54,648 bases of DNA from Candidatus Nitrotoga sp. HW29 (lineage in GTDB: Bacteria > Pseudomonadota > Gammaproteobacteria > Burkholderiales > Gallionellaceae), in contig NZ_CAKMAA020000061.1 in the NCBI RefSeq assembly GCF_924101635.2, positions 1 through 54,648 on the forward strand, read 5' to 3'. The first letter of the stretch is position 1; the number at the start of each line of letters is the position of its first letter. Below, one piece after another: positions 7,948 through 16,563 of this stretch. Under the pieces are notes generated by a model. That model did no database searches, had not been told where the DNA came from, and saw only the letters and a program-made list of their open reading frames with translations. The position numbers were made by a program, and so were the translations under genes.

Positions 7948-9498
7948 ATGGCGTATGCCAAACGATGGCTGTTCCTGATTCATCGCTGGCTTGGAATTGC
8001 TGTCTGCATCTTTTTCGCGATGTGGTTCATCTCGGGGATAGTCATGATGTATGTGGGCTACCCGAAGCTAACTGCTGCAGAACGAATACAGCACCTGCCG
8101 CCGCTTAATACTGCGACCATAACATTGACGCCAAGACAGGCGCTGGATGCAGCCGGTATCAAGGGATCGTTGCACGAACTTCGGTTGGCGGTGGCCAGTG
8201 GGGGTCGTGCGGTCTATTTGGCCGTACCGGCCCGTGATCTGAATGCTGGTTCGGCAAGTAGTCTGCGTCGGGTGGCACCGGGCAGCGATACGGTGGTGAT
8301 AGACGCCAGCACAGGCGTTGTGTTGCGGCAGGTTGATCGCGCGCATGCGTTGGCGAGTGCCGCTGTGTTTGGCGGTTTGGCAGTTGCCACCGATTATGAG
8401 GGGGGCATCGACGAAGACGCTTTCACCCATTCGCGCGCATTGGACGCACATCGTCCGCTACATAGAGTACGACTCGCTGACGCTGATGCCACTTTGCTGT
8501 ATATCTCAGGTACCACTGGCGAAGTAGTGCGGGATGCCCCGCGTATCGAGCGTTTTTGGAATTATATTGGTGCGTGGATTCACTGGCTCTATCCTTTTCG
8601 TGGCAATATATTTAACGCATATTGGACCGATATCGTCATCTGGCTCTCGATTCTTGGTATTGGTTTAGTTCTCACCGGCACAGCAATCGGAATCATGCGT
8701 TGGCGATTTACACGAGTTTACAGGCGAGGCTCACATTCTCCCTACCATGGTTTTGTGATGCGTTGGCATCATATTCTAGGATTGTTGTTTGCACTGATCA
8801 CGTTGACGTGGGTATTCAGCGGATTGATGTCAATGAACCCCTGGAAAATTTTTGACAGTGGCGCACCAGCCTTAAATACTGTAGCGATGAACGGAGGGCT
8901 GCTGGATATTTCCAGCCGGCAAGCTTCAGCGCAACAATTGCTTGCGGCTGCGCCGAATGGTGTACGGGAGCTTCATTGGATACGCGCGTCGGGCCAGACT
9001 TTAGTGTTTGCGAGTATGAGTGGCGGTGGTCGGCCAGCTGTATTTAATGCAGAGTCGGCGAGTATTTATGTGCCTGACTTCGAGGCATTGAAAACCAATG
9101 TTGCACGCTTGCTTCCCGATCCCGTTGTACGCATTGAGGTATTGACCGACTACGATTTGTACTATTACTCACGGGAGCCGCATACGATGACGGGGGGGCC
9201 GGAAAAATTTCTGCCGGTGTGGCGCGTCGTATTCGACAATGCACACGCCACTTGGGTATACATTGATCCAATGACCGGCGCAGTGCTCGGACATACAGAC
9301 AGTACGAAACGCCTGAGCCGCTGGCTATTTGCGATGTTACATAGCTGGGACTGGCTGCCATTGCTGGAAAGACGCCCCTTGTGGGACATCGTGCTTATTT
9401 TACTCAGCCTGTGCGGTACCGCGCTCAGCCTGTCCGGAGTGATCATTGGATGGCGGCGGCTGGGTCGCAAATTTAAGTTTGTGACCGTGCCGGGTTAG
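7948..9498 (+). CDS. PepSY-associated transmembrane protein (siderophore reductase-like)
   Basis: A protein of 516 residues from the ATG at 7948; the frame can be extended upstream to 7921 over the receptor stop, but that start is less likely. Helix 1 follows KRWLFLIHRWLGIAVCIFFA, the classic opening of PepSY_TM proteins, with His in LIHRWLG. Further helices lie near YWTDIVIWLSILGIGLVLTG and near WHHILGLLFALITLTWVFSG, and a last one near the C-terminus (WDIVLILLSLCGTALSLSG). Large periplasmic PepSY-type segments lie between them. Conserved His residues at the helix starts are suitable haem ligands, as proposed for inner-membrane siderophore reductases of this family. It is almost certainly co-transcribed with the receptor. 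The substrate is not determined. Confidence 0.85.
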   Translation: MAYAKRWLFLIHRWLGIAVCIFFAMWFISGIVMMYVGYPKLTAAERIQHLPPLNTATITLTPRQALDAAGIKGSLHELRLAVASGGRAVYLAVPARDLNAGSASSLRRVAPGSDTVVIDASTGVVLRQVDRAHALASAAVFGGLAVATDYEGGIDEDAFTHSRALDAHRPLHRVRLADADATLLYISGTTGEVVRDAPRIERFWNYIGAWIHWLYPFRGNIFNAYWTDIVIWLSILGIGLVLTGTAIGIMRWRFTRVYRRGSHSPYHGFVMRWHHILGLLFALITLTWVFSGLMSMNPWKIFDSGAPALNTVAMNGGLLDISSRQASAQQLLAAAPNGVRELHWIRASGQTLVFASMSGGGRPAVFNAESASIYVPDFEALKTNVARLLPDPVVRIEVLTDYDLYYYSREPHTMTGGPEKFLPVWRVVFDNAHATWVYIDPMTGAVLGHTDSTKRLSRWLFAMLHSWDWLPLLERRPLWDIVLILLSLCGTALSLSGVIIGWRRLGRKFKFVTVPG

Positions 9499-9590
9499 TA
9501 GTAAGTATCGGAGTTAAATCACCATTGGGACTTCGGCCTGGATTTTTTGCTACTATTCCCACATCAAGCGTTGAATTACCGGATTAATTA

Positions 9591-10859
9591 ATGGAACCAT
9601 TTGTTTCTTTTTCAACGTCGTCGCCAGTGAACCTGCGGCGAGTGTTGGTGCTCAAAAATATCGCTGTGATTGGTCTGACTTTGGCGGTGTTGGTGGTTGC
9701 CAAAGGCATGGGGATGCCATTGCCATTTGCAGTGATCGGCACCGTGTTATTGGTGCTGAATATACTCACTTGGGTACGGTTCAAATTGCCATGGCCCGTG
9801 CAAGAGATTGAGGTATTCGGGCAGTTGGTGTTGGATGTTCTGTTGCTTAGTGCGTTGCTCTATCTGGCCGGAGGTACCACTAATCCATTTGTGTTGCTGC
9901 TATTGTTGCCGCTCACGATAGCCGCTGCTACGTTGTTGGCTATCTATGCCTGGTTGTTGGCTGCGATCATTGTGGCCTGTTATACGTTCTTGATGTTTGT
10001 TTATATTCCGCTGCCGCATTTTCATATTGACCACGTTGCCCGTCTTGATTCAAGTGCTTGGCTTATGTGGTTTGGTTTTGTTTTGGGCGTAGGGTTGGTT
10101 GGTTATTATGTGGTGAAGATGGGTAATACTTTGCGCGAACGCGAGTGCATGTTAGCGGAAGTGCGTGAAAATGCGCTGCGTGATGAGCATTTGGTGGCAC
10201 TTGGCGCACTGGCAGTAGGTGCGGCGCACGAATTAGGTACACCGCTGGGGACGATGGCGGTCGTGCTTAAAGAACTAGAACATGAATATGCGATGCAGCC
10301 AGAATTGGTGCAAGAGTTGCACTTGTTGCGTGACCAAGTTACCCGCTGTAAAAATACGCTCTCCCATATGCTTTCGTCGACAGAACAAGCGCGAGCGGAA
10401 AGTGGTTACAGCATCGCGCTTGATAGTTATCTGACAGATTTGCTGGCGCAATGGCGCTGTATGCGTCCCTCGGCGCAGGTAAGCTATCGCTGGACGGGTC
10501 CGTCGCCCGCACCGCAGATTGTAGCGGAACAAGTGTTGGGTCAAGTTATCACCAATATTCTAAACAATGCAGCCGATGCTTCGGAGCACAGTGTTGAGGT
10601 GGAAGTCAGTTGCAATATAGAGCAATTAAAGATTGAAGTTTCCGATCGCGGTACAGGTTTAACGCCCTCTGCGGAAATTCATGCCGGAAAATTATTTTTT
10701 ACCACCAAAGAAGGCGGGCAGGGGCTTGGATTATTTCTGGTTAATGCCACACTACGCCGGTTTGGCGGTGCGCTCTCGTTGTCAAATCGGGATGGCGGAG
10801 GTGTATGTACCCGCGTGACATTGCCCTTGGCTCGTTTACGTGTGACGAATTCGATATGA
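9591..10859 (+). CDS. regB: RegB/PrrB-type redox sensor histidine kinase
   Basis: A 422-residue membrane kinase with about six N-terminal helices (residues about 20-175). GGTTNPF at 94-100 matches the conserved RegB segment implicated in quinone sensing. The H-box is AAHELGTPLGTMAV with the phospho-accepting His at 213, followed by C253 forty residues later. This is the same spacing as I recall for His225 and Cys265 of Rhodobacter RegB, the redox-active Cys. The N-box (NILNNAADAS) and G-boxes (DRGTGL, GGQGLGLFL) complete an active HATPase domain. Its stop overlaps the start of the response regulator (ATGA), so the pair is translationally coupled. It starts 92 bases after the PepSY gene and may share its transcript. 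In this family the signal is redox state or oxygen. Confidence 0.93.
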   Translation: MEPFVSFSTSSPVNLRRVLVLKNIAVIGLTLAVLVVAKGMGMPLPFAVIGTVLLVLNILTWVRFKLPWPVQEIEVFGQLVLDVLLLSALLYLAGGTTNPFVLLLLLPLTIAAATLLAIYAWLLAAIIVACYTFLMFVYIPLPHFHIDHVARLDSSAWLMWFGFVLGVGLVGYYVVKMGNTLRERECMLAEVRENALRDEHLVALGALAVGAAHELGTPLGTMAVVLKELEHEYAMQPELVQELHLLRDQVTRCKNTLSHMLSSTEQARAESGYSIALDSYLTDLLAQWRCMRPSAQVSYRWTGPSPAPQIVAEQVLGQVITNILNNAADASEHSVEVEVSCNIEQLKIEVSDRGTGLTPSAEIHAGKLFFTTKEGGQGLGLFLVNATLRRFGGALSLSNRDGGGVCTRVTLPLARLRVTNSI

Positions 10860-11428
10860 CCTTGGCAGAATTGGAAAACTCGTTACCGTGCACGCGTAAG
10901 CTATTGCTGGTGGACGATGATGTCACCTATTGCAGGGTGTTGGCGCAGGCACTTACCCGGCGTGGTTTCGCGGTAAGCGTGGCAAACGATGTGAATGAAG
11001 CGATTCAAATGATTGCACAAAATCTTCCCACCCACGCGGTCATTGATTTAAAGATGCCCGGGCCGTCCGGTTTGACACTGGTAGCCTATCTCAAGGAGCG
11101 TAATTCTGATGCGCGCATTGTGGTGTTGACCGGCTATTCGAGCATAGCCACTGCCGTGGAGGCAGTGAAGCTGGGGGCGACATACTATCTGGCCAAGCCC
11201 GCAGATGCGGATGAAATTGTCGCGGCTTTTGATCATCAGCCAGGCATTACTGAAGCTGCGATTATAACGAAACGAATGTCTGTGGATCGCCTGGAGTGGG
11301 AACACTTGCAGAAAGCGCTTGCTGATTGTGGCGGGAACATTTCTGCTGCCGCACGTACGCTTAATATGCATCGGCGCACATTGCAACGCAAACTACAAAA
11401 ACATCCTAACCGCGAGCGAAGTAATTAG
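10856..11428 (+). CDS. regA: RegA/PrrA/ActR-type response regulator
   Basis: A protein of 190 residues starting at the ATG that overlaps the regB stop codon. The receiver domain carries the acidic pocket (LLLVDDDVTY), the phospho-acceptor D64 (HAVIDLKMPGPSG), the conserved Thr (VVLTGYSS) and Lys (YYLAKPAD). After a short proline-poor linker, the C-terminal Fis-type helix-turn-helix reads CGGNISAAARTLNMHRRTLQ, followed by RKLQK. It is the DNA-binding partner of RegB. In relatives it controls respiration, carbon or nitrogen fixation and electron-transfer genes in response to redox state. Two abutting sites that resemble its recognition pattern lie at 5478-5507, upstream of the receptor operon. 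Confidence 0.93.
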   Translation: MTLAELENSLPCTRKLLLVDDDVTYCRVLAQALTRRGFAVSVANDVNEAIQMIAQNLPTHAVIDLKMPGPSGLTLVAYLKERNSDARIVVLTGYSSIATAVEAVKLGATYYLAKPADADEIVAAFDHQPGITEAAIITKRMSVDRLEWEHLQKALADCGGNISAAARTLNMHRRTLQRKLQKHPNRERSN

Positions 11429-11440
11429 CTCATAAAAAAA

Positions 11441-11463
11441 CAACAGTAGTGGGATGTTGTTGT
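11441..11463 (-). terminator. Possible terminator after ppx (minus), may act both ways
   Basis: ACAACA and TGTTGT arms enclose GTAGTGGGA. On the minus strand the hairpin is followed by seven T residues, which fits termination of ppx about 100 bases after its stop. The same hairpin could also stop regA transcription weakly. Confidence 0.5.
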
Positions 11464-11562
11464 CTAATATCGAAATTGAAAAGCTGCTCTTAGCCAGTTT
11501 AATATTCAATTAGGAAACACTCCGGTTTTGCCGGGGGATATTTATTATAGTTTTGTAAAAAA

Positions 11563-13044
11563 TTAACTGGCTACTGAAAAACTAACTCCCACGGCTTTCC
11601 ATTCTTTAATTTCTGTCTGTAACGCATTTTCTGTGAGCGGATTTTGCTCAATCCATTTTTTATCAAGCTTGATACGATACTCATTGCCGTTTCTTTTTAA
11701 TTGCATTTTAGGCAAGACCACATCCGTACGGCTACGACAAAATAAAACGGCCAGACGTAATGCTAATATGGCGCTCCAATCCCGTATTGTTTCTGACAAT
11801 TTTGGTACCTTGGAAAGCGACCCACGTTGCGCCCTTGCTTGCAATCCAAGCTGAACTTGTTCCAAGTTAGAAAAACCGGGCATATCAGCATTTTCTAGAA
11901 TGTAAGCTGCATGTTTGTGATAACCACTATGAGCAATGGAAACACCGATTTCATGCAATCTGGCCACCCACTGCAACTGTTGCTGTGCAGTGTCAATATC
12001 AACGTCTGAACCTTGTGCCACTTGCTTGAAAAGCGACAACGATAAGTCCTCCACACGTTTGGCTTGTAATGGATCAATATGATAGCGTCGCATAAACTGG
12101 TTCACAGTAACATCGCGCATATCCTGATGATGCAAACGACCCAACAGGTCATATAAGACGCCTTCTTTGAGGGAGGCGCTCGCTACGCTCATATACTGAA
12201 TATTCAATTCCGTGAAAACGGCCGACATAATGGCGAATCCACCAGGCAAGACGGGAATACGATCCGACTTCAGCCCAAGTGTATCCAGTCGCTTACATTC
12301 TCCTGCTTTTAATAACATGGAACGTAGTTTCGCCAGTCCCTCTGAGGTTATACCTTCATCACTCCAATTGTTTTGCTTTAACAAATCGGCCAATGCACGT
12401 GCTGTACCAGATGACCCGATCGCTTCTTGCCAATGTTCGCCGGAAAATTTAAAACGAATTGTTTGTAGCTCCATGCGTGCAGCAAGTTCCGCCTGCTGCA
12501 TGGCAGTTTTAGTAATTTTACCGTCGCCAAAAAAACGCTTGCTATAGCTGACGCACCCCATATACAAGCTTTCCACTTGAAGCGGTTCCAGCCCCTCGCC
12601 AATCACGCATTCGGTAGAGCCACCGCCGATATCAATCACTAATCTATGATTTTTTGATAATGGCATGCAGTGTGCTACACCCAGATAGATCAGTCGTGCC
12701 TCCTCTCGACCCGCGATGACTTCGATCGGAAAACCCAAGGCATCTTCTGCTTGTTTAAGAAAAGCAGATGCATTTTTAGCCAGCCTGAAAGTATTGGTAC
12801 CAACTACCCTTACAGCGTGGTTTGGCAAACCTCGTAAGCGCTCGCCAAAACGTTTGAGGCATGCAATGGCACGCAGCTGGGACTCGTCATCCAAGACTCT
12901 GTCTTGCGTTAGCCCTGCAGCCAAGCGTACCGTTTCCTTTAAGACATCGAGTGGGTATATTTGATCCTCCTCCACTCGTGCGATTTGCAGCCGGAAACTA
13001 TTGGAACCCAAATCCACTGCGGCAATGGTATCGTAAACTTGCAC
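11563..13044 (-). CDS. ppx: Exopolyphosphatase (Ppx/GppA family)
   Basis: A 493-residue cytoplasmic enzyme that removes terminal phosphates from inorganic polyphosphate. The ASKHA-fold phosphate-1 loop is AAVDLGSNSFRLQIARV near the N-terminus and the phosphate-2 loop is LVIDIGGGSTECVIG. The GSSGTARAL and LPGGFAIM segments fit the adenosine/phosphate region, and MSVASASLKEGVLYDLL marks the end of the catalytic half. The C-terminal half is an HD-like helical domain (HEIGVSIAHSGYHKHAAYIL). Length and order match proteobacterial Ppx better than the shorter GppA. The start is GTG (13042-13044) with AGGT upstream. A lysine-rich basic protein gene lies 125 bases upstream in the same direction. Confidence 0.93.
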   Translation of the reverse strand: MQVYDTIAAVDLGSNSFRLQIARVEEDQIYPLDVLKETVRLAAGLTQDRVLDDESQLRAIACLKRFGERLRGLPNHAVRVVGTNTFRLAKNASAFLKQAEDALGFPIEVIAGREEARLIYLGVAHCMPLSKNHRLVIDIGGGSTECVIGEGLEPLQVESLYMGCVSYSKRFFGDGKITKTAMQQAELAARMELQTIRFKFSGEHWQEAIGSSGTARALADLLKQNNWSDEGITSEGLAKLRSMLLKAGECKRLDTLGLKSDRIPVLPGGFAIMSAVFTELNIQYMSVASASLKEGVLYDLLGRLHHQDMRDVTVNQFMRRYHIDPLQAKRVEDLSLSLFKQVAQGSDVDIDTAQQQLQWVARLHEIGVSIAHSGYHKHAAYILENADMPGFSNLEQVQLGLQARAQRGSLSKVPKLSETIRDWSAILALRLAVLFCRSRTDVVLPKMQLKRNGNEYRIKLDKKWIEQNPLTENALQTEIKEWKAVGVSFSVAS

Positions 13045-13169
13045 AGTAATTACCTATCAACATAAGGTTAGCCACTATTCAGTGGGATATATAGCTTTTT
13101 GTCACCGCCTACACTTTTTACACTACTTGCAATAATGCGGCAAAATTCACTCGTTATCGTAACAACCGA

Positions 13170-13631
13170 TCAATGCTTAATTGGCCGGCCTGTTTTCAAT
13201 ATTTCAACTTGCCCCACAATATTCACCAACTCAGAATCCGACAGCTTTGACAAGCAAAGCAACCCGGCTCGCAGTAATTCACTCTTTTTCACATGCACAC
13301 CCGTTGACAGACACTTCATCTTTAATGCAGCGAATTGCGAATATTCATTTTCGGGCATACTAAAACTATCACGCACCATTTTAATTTTTTTAGGTTTATT
13401 TGCCTTTGATAACTTTCTTGCTTTCACTACTTTAGCAGTAGTTACTTCAGTTTTTGCGACAGGATTTTTGTTTGCAATTTTGGCCGTCGCCTGCGCGGAA
13501 GGCACGGCTTTAACCGTGGGGGCAGATTTTGACCTGTCGCTTGCTAATACTTTTATTGGCAATGGCTTTGCAGCAGCTTTAGATTTGGTAGCAGGTTTGG
13601 TTTTAACAGTATTTTTTACCTTGGTCGCCAT
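13170..13631 (-). CDS. Lysine/alanine-rich basic protein with RHH-like C-terminus
   Basis: A protein of 153 residues from the ATG at 13629-13631, which has GGAA six bases upstream; a TTG four codons earlier is possible. The first about 85 residues are a low-complexity Lys/Ala/Thr tail like histone H1-type or AlgP-like proteins. The C-terminal part (VRDSFSMPENEYSQFAALKM, then HVKKSELLRAGLLCLSKLSD) looks like a ribbon-helix-helix or short helical DNA-binding or oligomerising segment. I infer a nucleoid-associated or polyphosphate-linked role because its basic tail could bind DNA or polyphosphate and its neighbour degrades polyphosphate. No function is proven. Confidence 0.75.
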   Translation of the reverse strand: MATKVKNTVKTKPATKSKAAAKPLPIKVLASDRSKSAPTVKAVPSAQATAKIANKNPVAKTEVTTAKVVKARKLSKANKPKKIKMVRDSFSMPENEYSQFAALKMKCLSTGVHVKKSELLRAGLLCLSKLSDSELVNIVGQVEILKTGRPIKH

Positions 13632-13978
13632 AGCTTGTTCCAAATTAAATGAGAATTTAAAAAGTAGTTACTCGTGATAATTTGCTTGATTATCTTACAT
13701 TATTAAAGTTATAAACAGTTTATACAATATAAAAAATTGTATTGATTCATAGGTATGAAAATTGTTGAGAAAATATATTTAATGGTCTAAACGAGTTTGC
13801 TAAAACTACAACCTTCTTTTGGAGTACTACAGCGGTTAGAAAAAATATTTCTAACCTACTACATAGACCATCCTGCCACGTTGTTTACATTAAATTCCGT
13901 CTTTATGAGCGGTAGCGTACTGATGGGTTTGCACGGGAGCATTAGTATCCAGCTTTATTTGATGAAAGGATTTGAATC
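13632..13978. other. Divergent intergenic region
   Basis: This AT-rich spacer lies between the divergent basic-protein and BON genes and must hold both promoters. A TTG-started 61-codon frame (13797-13982) overlaps the BON start codon but has no ribosome binding site, and I do not call it. Confidence 0.4.
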
Positions 13979-14311
13979 ATGAAAATAAAATTGGCTGCAA
14001 CTTGGCTTGCAATTGGCATGATGCTGGCACCTGCCGTAGGGTTTACCACAGATTCGAATACGGATCACTCTGGCCCCGTAGCATTTGTCAAGGATTCCGT
14101 TATAACAACAAAAATCAAGACCAAATTGGCTGCTGAAACCCATTTGAGCAGCTTGAAAGAGATTAAAGTTGATACAGATAAAAATGGTGCTGTATTTTTG
14201 AGCGGTATGGCACACAGTCAAATAGAAGTGGACAAGGCTGTTTCAATTGCTCGCGATACAAAAGGAGTGACTACGGTTCACAATGATATTCGAATCATGG
14301 AATATAAGTAA
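13979..14311 (+). CDS. BON-domain periplasmic protein
   Basis: A protein of 110 residues with GAAAGGA well placed before the ATG. A cleavable signal peptide is visible (KLAATWLAIGMMLAPAVGF, then T). One BON domain follows: AFVKDSVITTKIKTKLAAET, the strand IKVDTDKNGAVFLSGMAHSQ, and the end GVTTVHNDIRI. BON proteins of the OsmY type act in the periplasm, bind envelope surfaces and often respond to osmotic or envelope stress. The gene is monocistronic and is followed by a strong terminator. Confidence 0.9.
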   Translation: MKIKLAATWLAIGMMLAPAVGFTTDSNTDHSGPVAFVKDSVITTKIKTKLAAETHLSSLKEIKVDTDKNGAVFLSGMAHSQIEVDKAVSIARDTKGVTTVHNDIRIMEYK

Positions 14312-14412
14312 GACGTTAGTTTAAATAATATATTTATAAAATAATCTCGCGAAAGTAATGCCTGATGAGTTACAGAATTATTTGTAATCGCAAAATTTAG
14401 AGTACTTCCCTT

Positions 14413-14446
14413 ATGCCGCTGATCTCCCCGAAAGCGGCATTTTTTT
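14413..14446 (+). terminator. Rho-independent terminator of the BON gene
   Basis: An 8-bp perfect stem ATGCCGCT/AGCGGCAT encloses a 12-base loop and is followed by a run of seven T residues. Confidence 0.9.
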
Positions 14447-14511
14447 GGGAATCCAGATAATACCTGGCGAGAGTCACCATATGCAGTTTGGTAAATACCG
14501 AACGGAGAGGT

Positions 14512-14895
14512 TTACTGATGCAACCACTTAAAGGTCTGCATACCCAACATAGTCATCAACAATGAACCGCCAAGATGGGCGGCGATAATTGCAATACCCC
14601 AGGCGTATTGACCGCGTACCAGCAAAGTGACGGTTTCGGCAGAGAAGGTGGAGAAGGTCGTTAGCCCGCCCAGAAAGCCGGTGATGATGAACAAGCGCCA
14701 TTCAGGCGACAGCTCCGGTTGCTGCATAAAGAAGGCTACAGCGAGGCCAATAATATAGCCGCCGATCAGATTTGCGCACAGTGTACCCAGCGCCAGCTCG
14801 GGTAGCGCAGGATTAAGCCACGAACCCAGCCCCCAGCGTAACCATGAGCCGATGGCTCCGCCCAGACCAACTGCAATAAAGGCGTAGAGTGTCAT
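14512..14895 (-). CDS. crcB: CrcB/FluC fluoride channel
   Basis: A 127-residue protein, the usual length for the family. Four transmembrane helices are apparent. Signature segments are GGAIGSWLRWGLG near the start, LCANLIGGYIIG (channel-lining Asn) and ITGFLGGLTTFSTFSAET, which holds the Na+-site and Phe-box region (TTFSTF). It exports fluoride as a dual-topology dimer. It lies nine bases after the ATP-grasp-like gene and is probably the second gene of that transcript. No fluoride riboswitch fold was recognised upstream of the pair. Confidence 0.93.
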   Translation of the reverse strand: MTLYAFIAVGLGGAIGSWLRWGLGSWLNPALPELALGTLCANLIGGYIIGLAVAFFMQQPELSPEWRLFIITGFLGGLTTFSTFSAETVTLLVRGQYAWGIAIIAAHLGGSLLMTMLGMQTFKWLHQ

Positions 14896-14904
14896 GCGCG
14901 CATT

Positions 14905-16146
14905 CTAAGCGACGACACGGACTGGTGCAAAACCGCCGCCCGCTGTGCGGAAATTGGTAGTTTGCCCTTGATAGAGGCGTGCGGCGATAAGTTGCACTTG
15001 GCCGTCATACACATAACACCGCACATCCGATTTAAGTGCAACCGGCTCCGCACCTTCCAGGCATATCATACGTTCGCCGGGAGGCGCCATGCGCTGTGCA
15101 ATGTAACCGCCCTGTATGATGTCAGCGAATACTCGGTTGGTAATATTGGCGCCACGATAGGTGCCTTTGCCACCATAACCGGTGGCGGGTTTGAAGAACC
15201 ATTGCTTGCGTTGCTGCCGCCAATGTTCGTGCGCTTGCGCGTCCACTAACCGGGTTTGAGGTATGCCCTTCATCAAAGCGGCGATGGTCGTTTCTGCCAC
15301 TCCCATCACACGCAGGCCGTCGGGGGCAGTTAACAGGGCAAGATTGCGTTTGTCAGCATATAACGCATAGACATGCGGATGCGGTGTGAGCACCACTTGA
15401 TTGCTCTGGTAGGCTGTGTTTATGGCACTGTATTGTTGTAAGGAAAAGTCGGTCAGGCGGTTGTAAATCAGATCGATCTTGCGTTCGTGGAGATACAGGC
15501 CATTCGCACGCACCTCCAGTTCCGCCGGATCGGCGATATACGCAGTAATGCCCGCGCGTTCAAACAATTGCTGCATCAATACAAACTCTGGATAAAAATA
15601 TTGTTCGCGCGGCTGTTCATCCACGATAGCGATGGTTTGCAGCGGCGCATCACCCCGTTCCAGGCACCATTCATTGCGAAACATGTCGAGAAAAACATGC
15701 TCCAAATTGTCCATCGCCGCAGGCTTGCCCGGCGCAACTACACCACGCTGACTATGCAGTTGTAACGCGTTAAACAGCGCACCACCTGCATTTGTGTTGA
15801 TCTCAATGAGATGCGCACCTTCGGCATTCAGATGAAAATCGTAGCCAAAAAATACACCTTTAGCACGGGGCGCATAACGAGCGACGGCTGGTGCGTATTG
15901 CAACACGGCATCATGCCACGCCGGTAGCGCGACAACCTGTTGGATGGCCCCGATAACTGCGTGCATTTGCTCCATTTCACCGCTGGAAATAAATAAGGGA
16001 GCAGCAGCAAACAGGTGGGGGCAACGTTCATTGACACGGTGGTGCCAAACCTCGCCCTGCTCATGCAGGGTGTGCTCCAGCGCGCCACGATCCACAATAG
16101 CGGAATGGCAATTGCTGTTTAATTCTTTGGCAGTTTCAATATTCAC
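14905..16146 (-). CDS. ATP-grasp-like protein of unknown substrate
   Basis: A 413-residue cytoplasmic protein starting at GTG 16144-16146. Residues 115-122 (EINTNAGG) and a later glycine-rich loop (FFKPATGYGGKGTYRG) resemble the metal-ligand and nucleotide-binding parts of ATP-grasp ligases, here in the order seen in circularly permuted or unusual members. Other landmarks are LIYNRLTDFSL and VALKSDVRCYVYDGQVQLIA, typical of glutathione-synthetase-like folds. Such enzymes join an acid to an amine through an acyl-phosphate; the substrates here are unknown. The tight spacing to crcB is notable. Confidence 0.6.
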   Translation of the reverse strand: MNIETAKELNSNCHSAIVDRGALEHTLHEQGEVWHHRVNERCPHLFAAAPLFISSGEMEQMHAVIGAIQQVVALPAWHDAVLQYAPAVARYAPRAKGVFFGYDFHLNAEGAHLIEINTNAGGALFNALQLHSQRGVVAPGKPAAMDNLEHVFLDMFRNEWCLERGDAPLQTIAIVDEQPREQYFYPEFVLMQQLFERAGITAYIADPAELEVRANGLYLHERKIDLIYNRLTDFSLQQYSAINTAYQSNQVVLTPHPHVYALYADKRNLALLTAPDGLRVMGVAETTIAALMKGIPQTRLVDAQAHEHWRQQRKQWFFKPATGYGGKGTYRGANITNRVFADIIQGGYIAQRMAPPGERMICLEGAEPVALKSDVRCYVYDGQVQLIAARLYQGQTTNFRTAGGGFAPVRVVA

Positions 16147-16430
16147 GGAATAATTTCACTTTCCCAGCCTGCATATTTTATAAATTTGTCTGCTTTCGCC
16201 CTTCAAGACGCCTTGCTCGCTATTGCACTTTTGCCTTGATGTAGCCCACGACACCACATGTTTTGCCGGTATGCTGATCCATATGTGAATGTAACTCTCA
16301 TCAAATGTCCTTTTATTATCTGCTTCCTCGTGCTTCGTCAACTCCTGGAATCCTCCAGGTGCTGGTGCAGCATTCCGAATATTCGCTCTTGCGCTTCTGC
16401 AAGATACTACTATGTGGCACTTACAGCTCT
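16147..16430 (-). pseudogene. Relic of an IS200/IS605-type Y1 transposase
   Basis: Minus-strand fragments in shifting frames recall TnpA of this family: a piece with GHLM, then SYIHIWISIPAKHVVS (matching the HVH-containing SIPPKYSVS region of intact TnpA), then VVGYIKAKV or HQGKSAI in another frame (GYIKGKSAI), then RRLEGRKQTNL. The tyrosine region is not seen. No hairpin ends were mapped. Frameshifts and stops show it is dead. It fills the spacer between the ATP-grasp gene and the metal-efflux operon. Confidence 0.6.
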
Positions 16431-16563
16431 GTCTCGTGAGGCTTCAACTCTGATACGCTTTCATCGTGGATCGCCATCCCTCTGATTTTCAATCTGGGAA
16501 TAGTGTTAATTATGGTCAATATAAATGACGTCTGGCTTTTTTGCTGAGGTTATATAACTTTAT

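Noticed and set aside
13797-13982. A 61-codon TTG-started gene overlapping the BON gene start.
   Set aside because: No ribosome binding site; the BON start has its own good site, and the overlap appears to be chance.
14311-14512. Fluoride riboswitch for crcB.
   Set aside because: This side is downstream of crcB on the minus strand, and no matching fold was recognised upstream of the pair near 16146 either.
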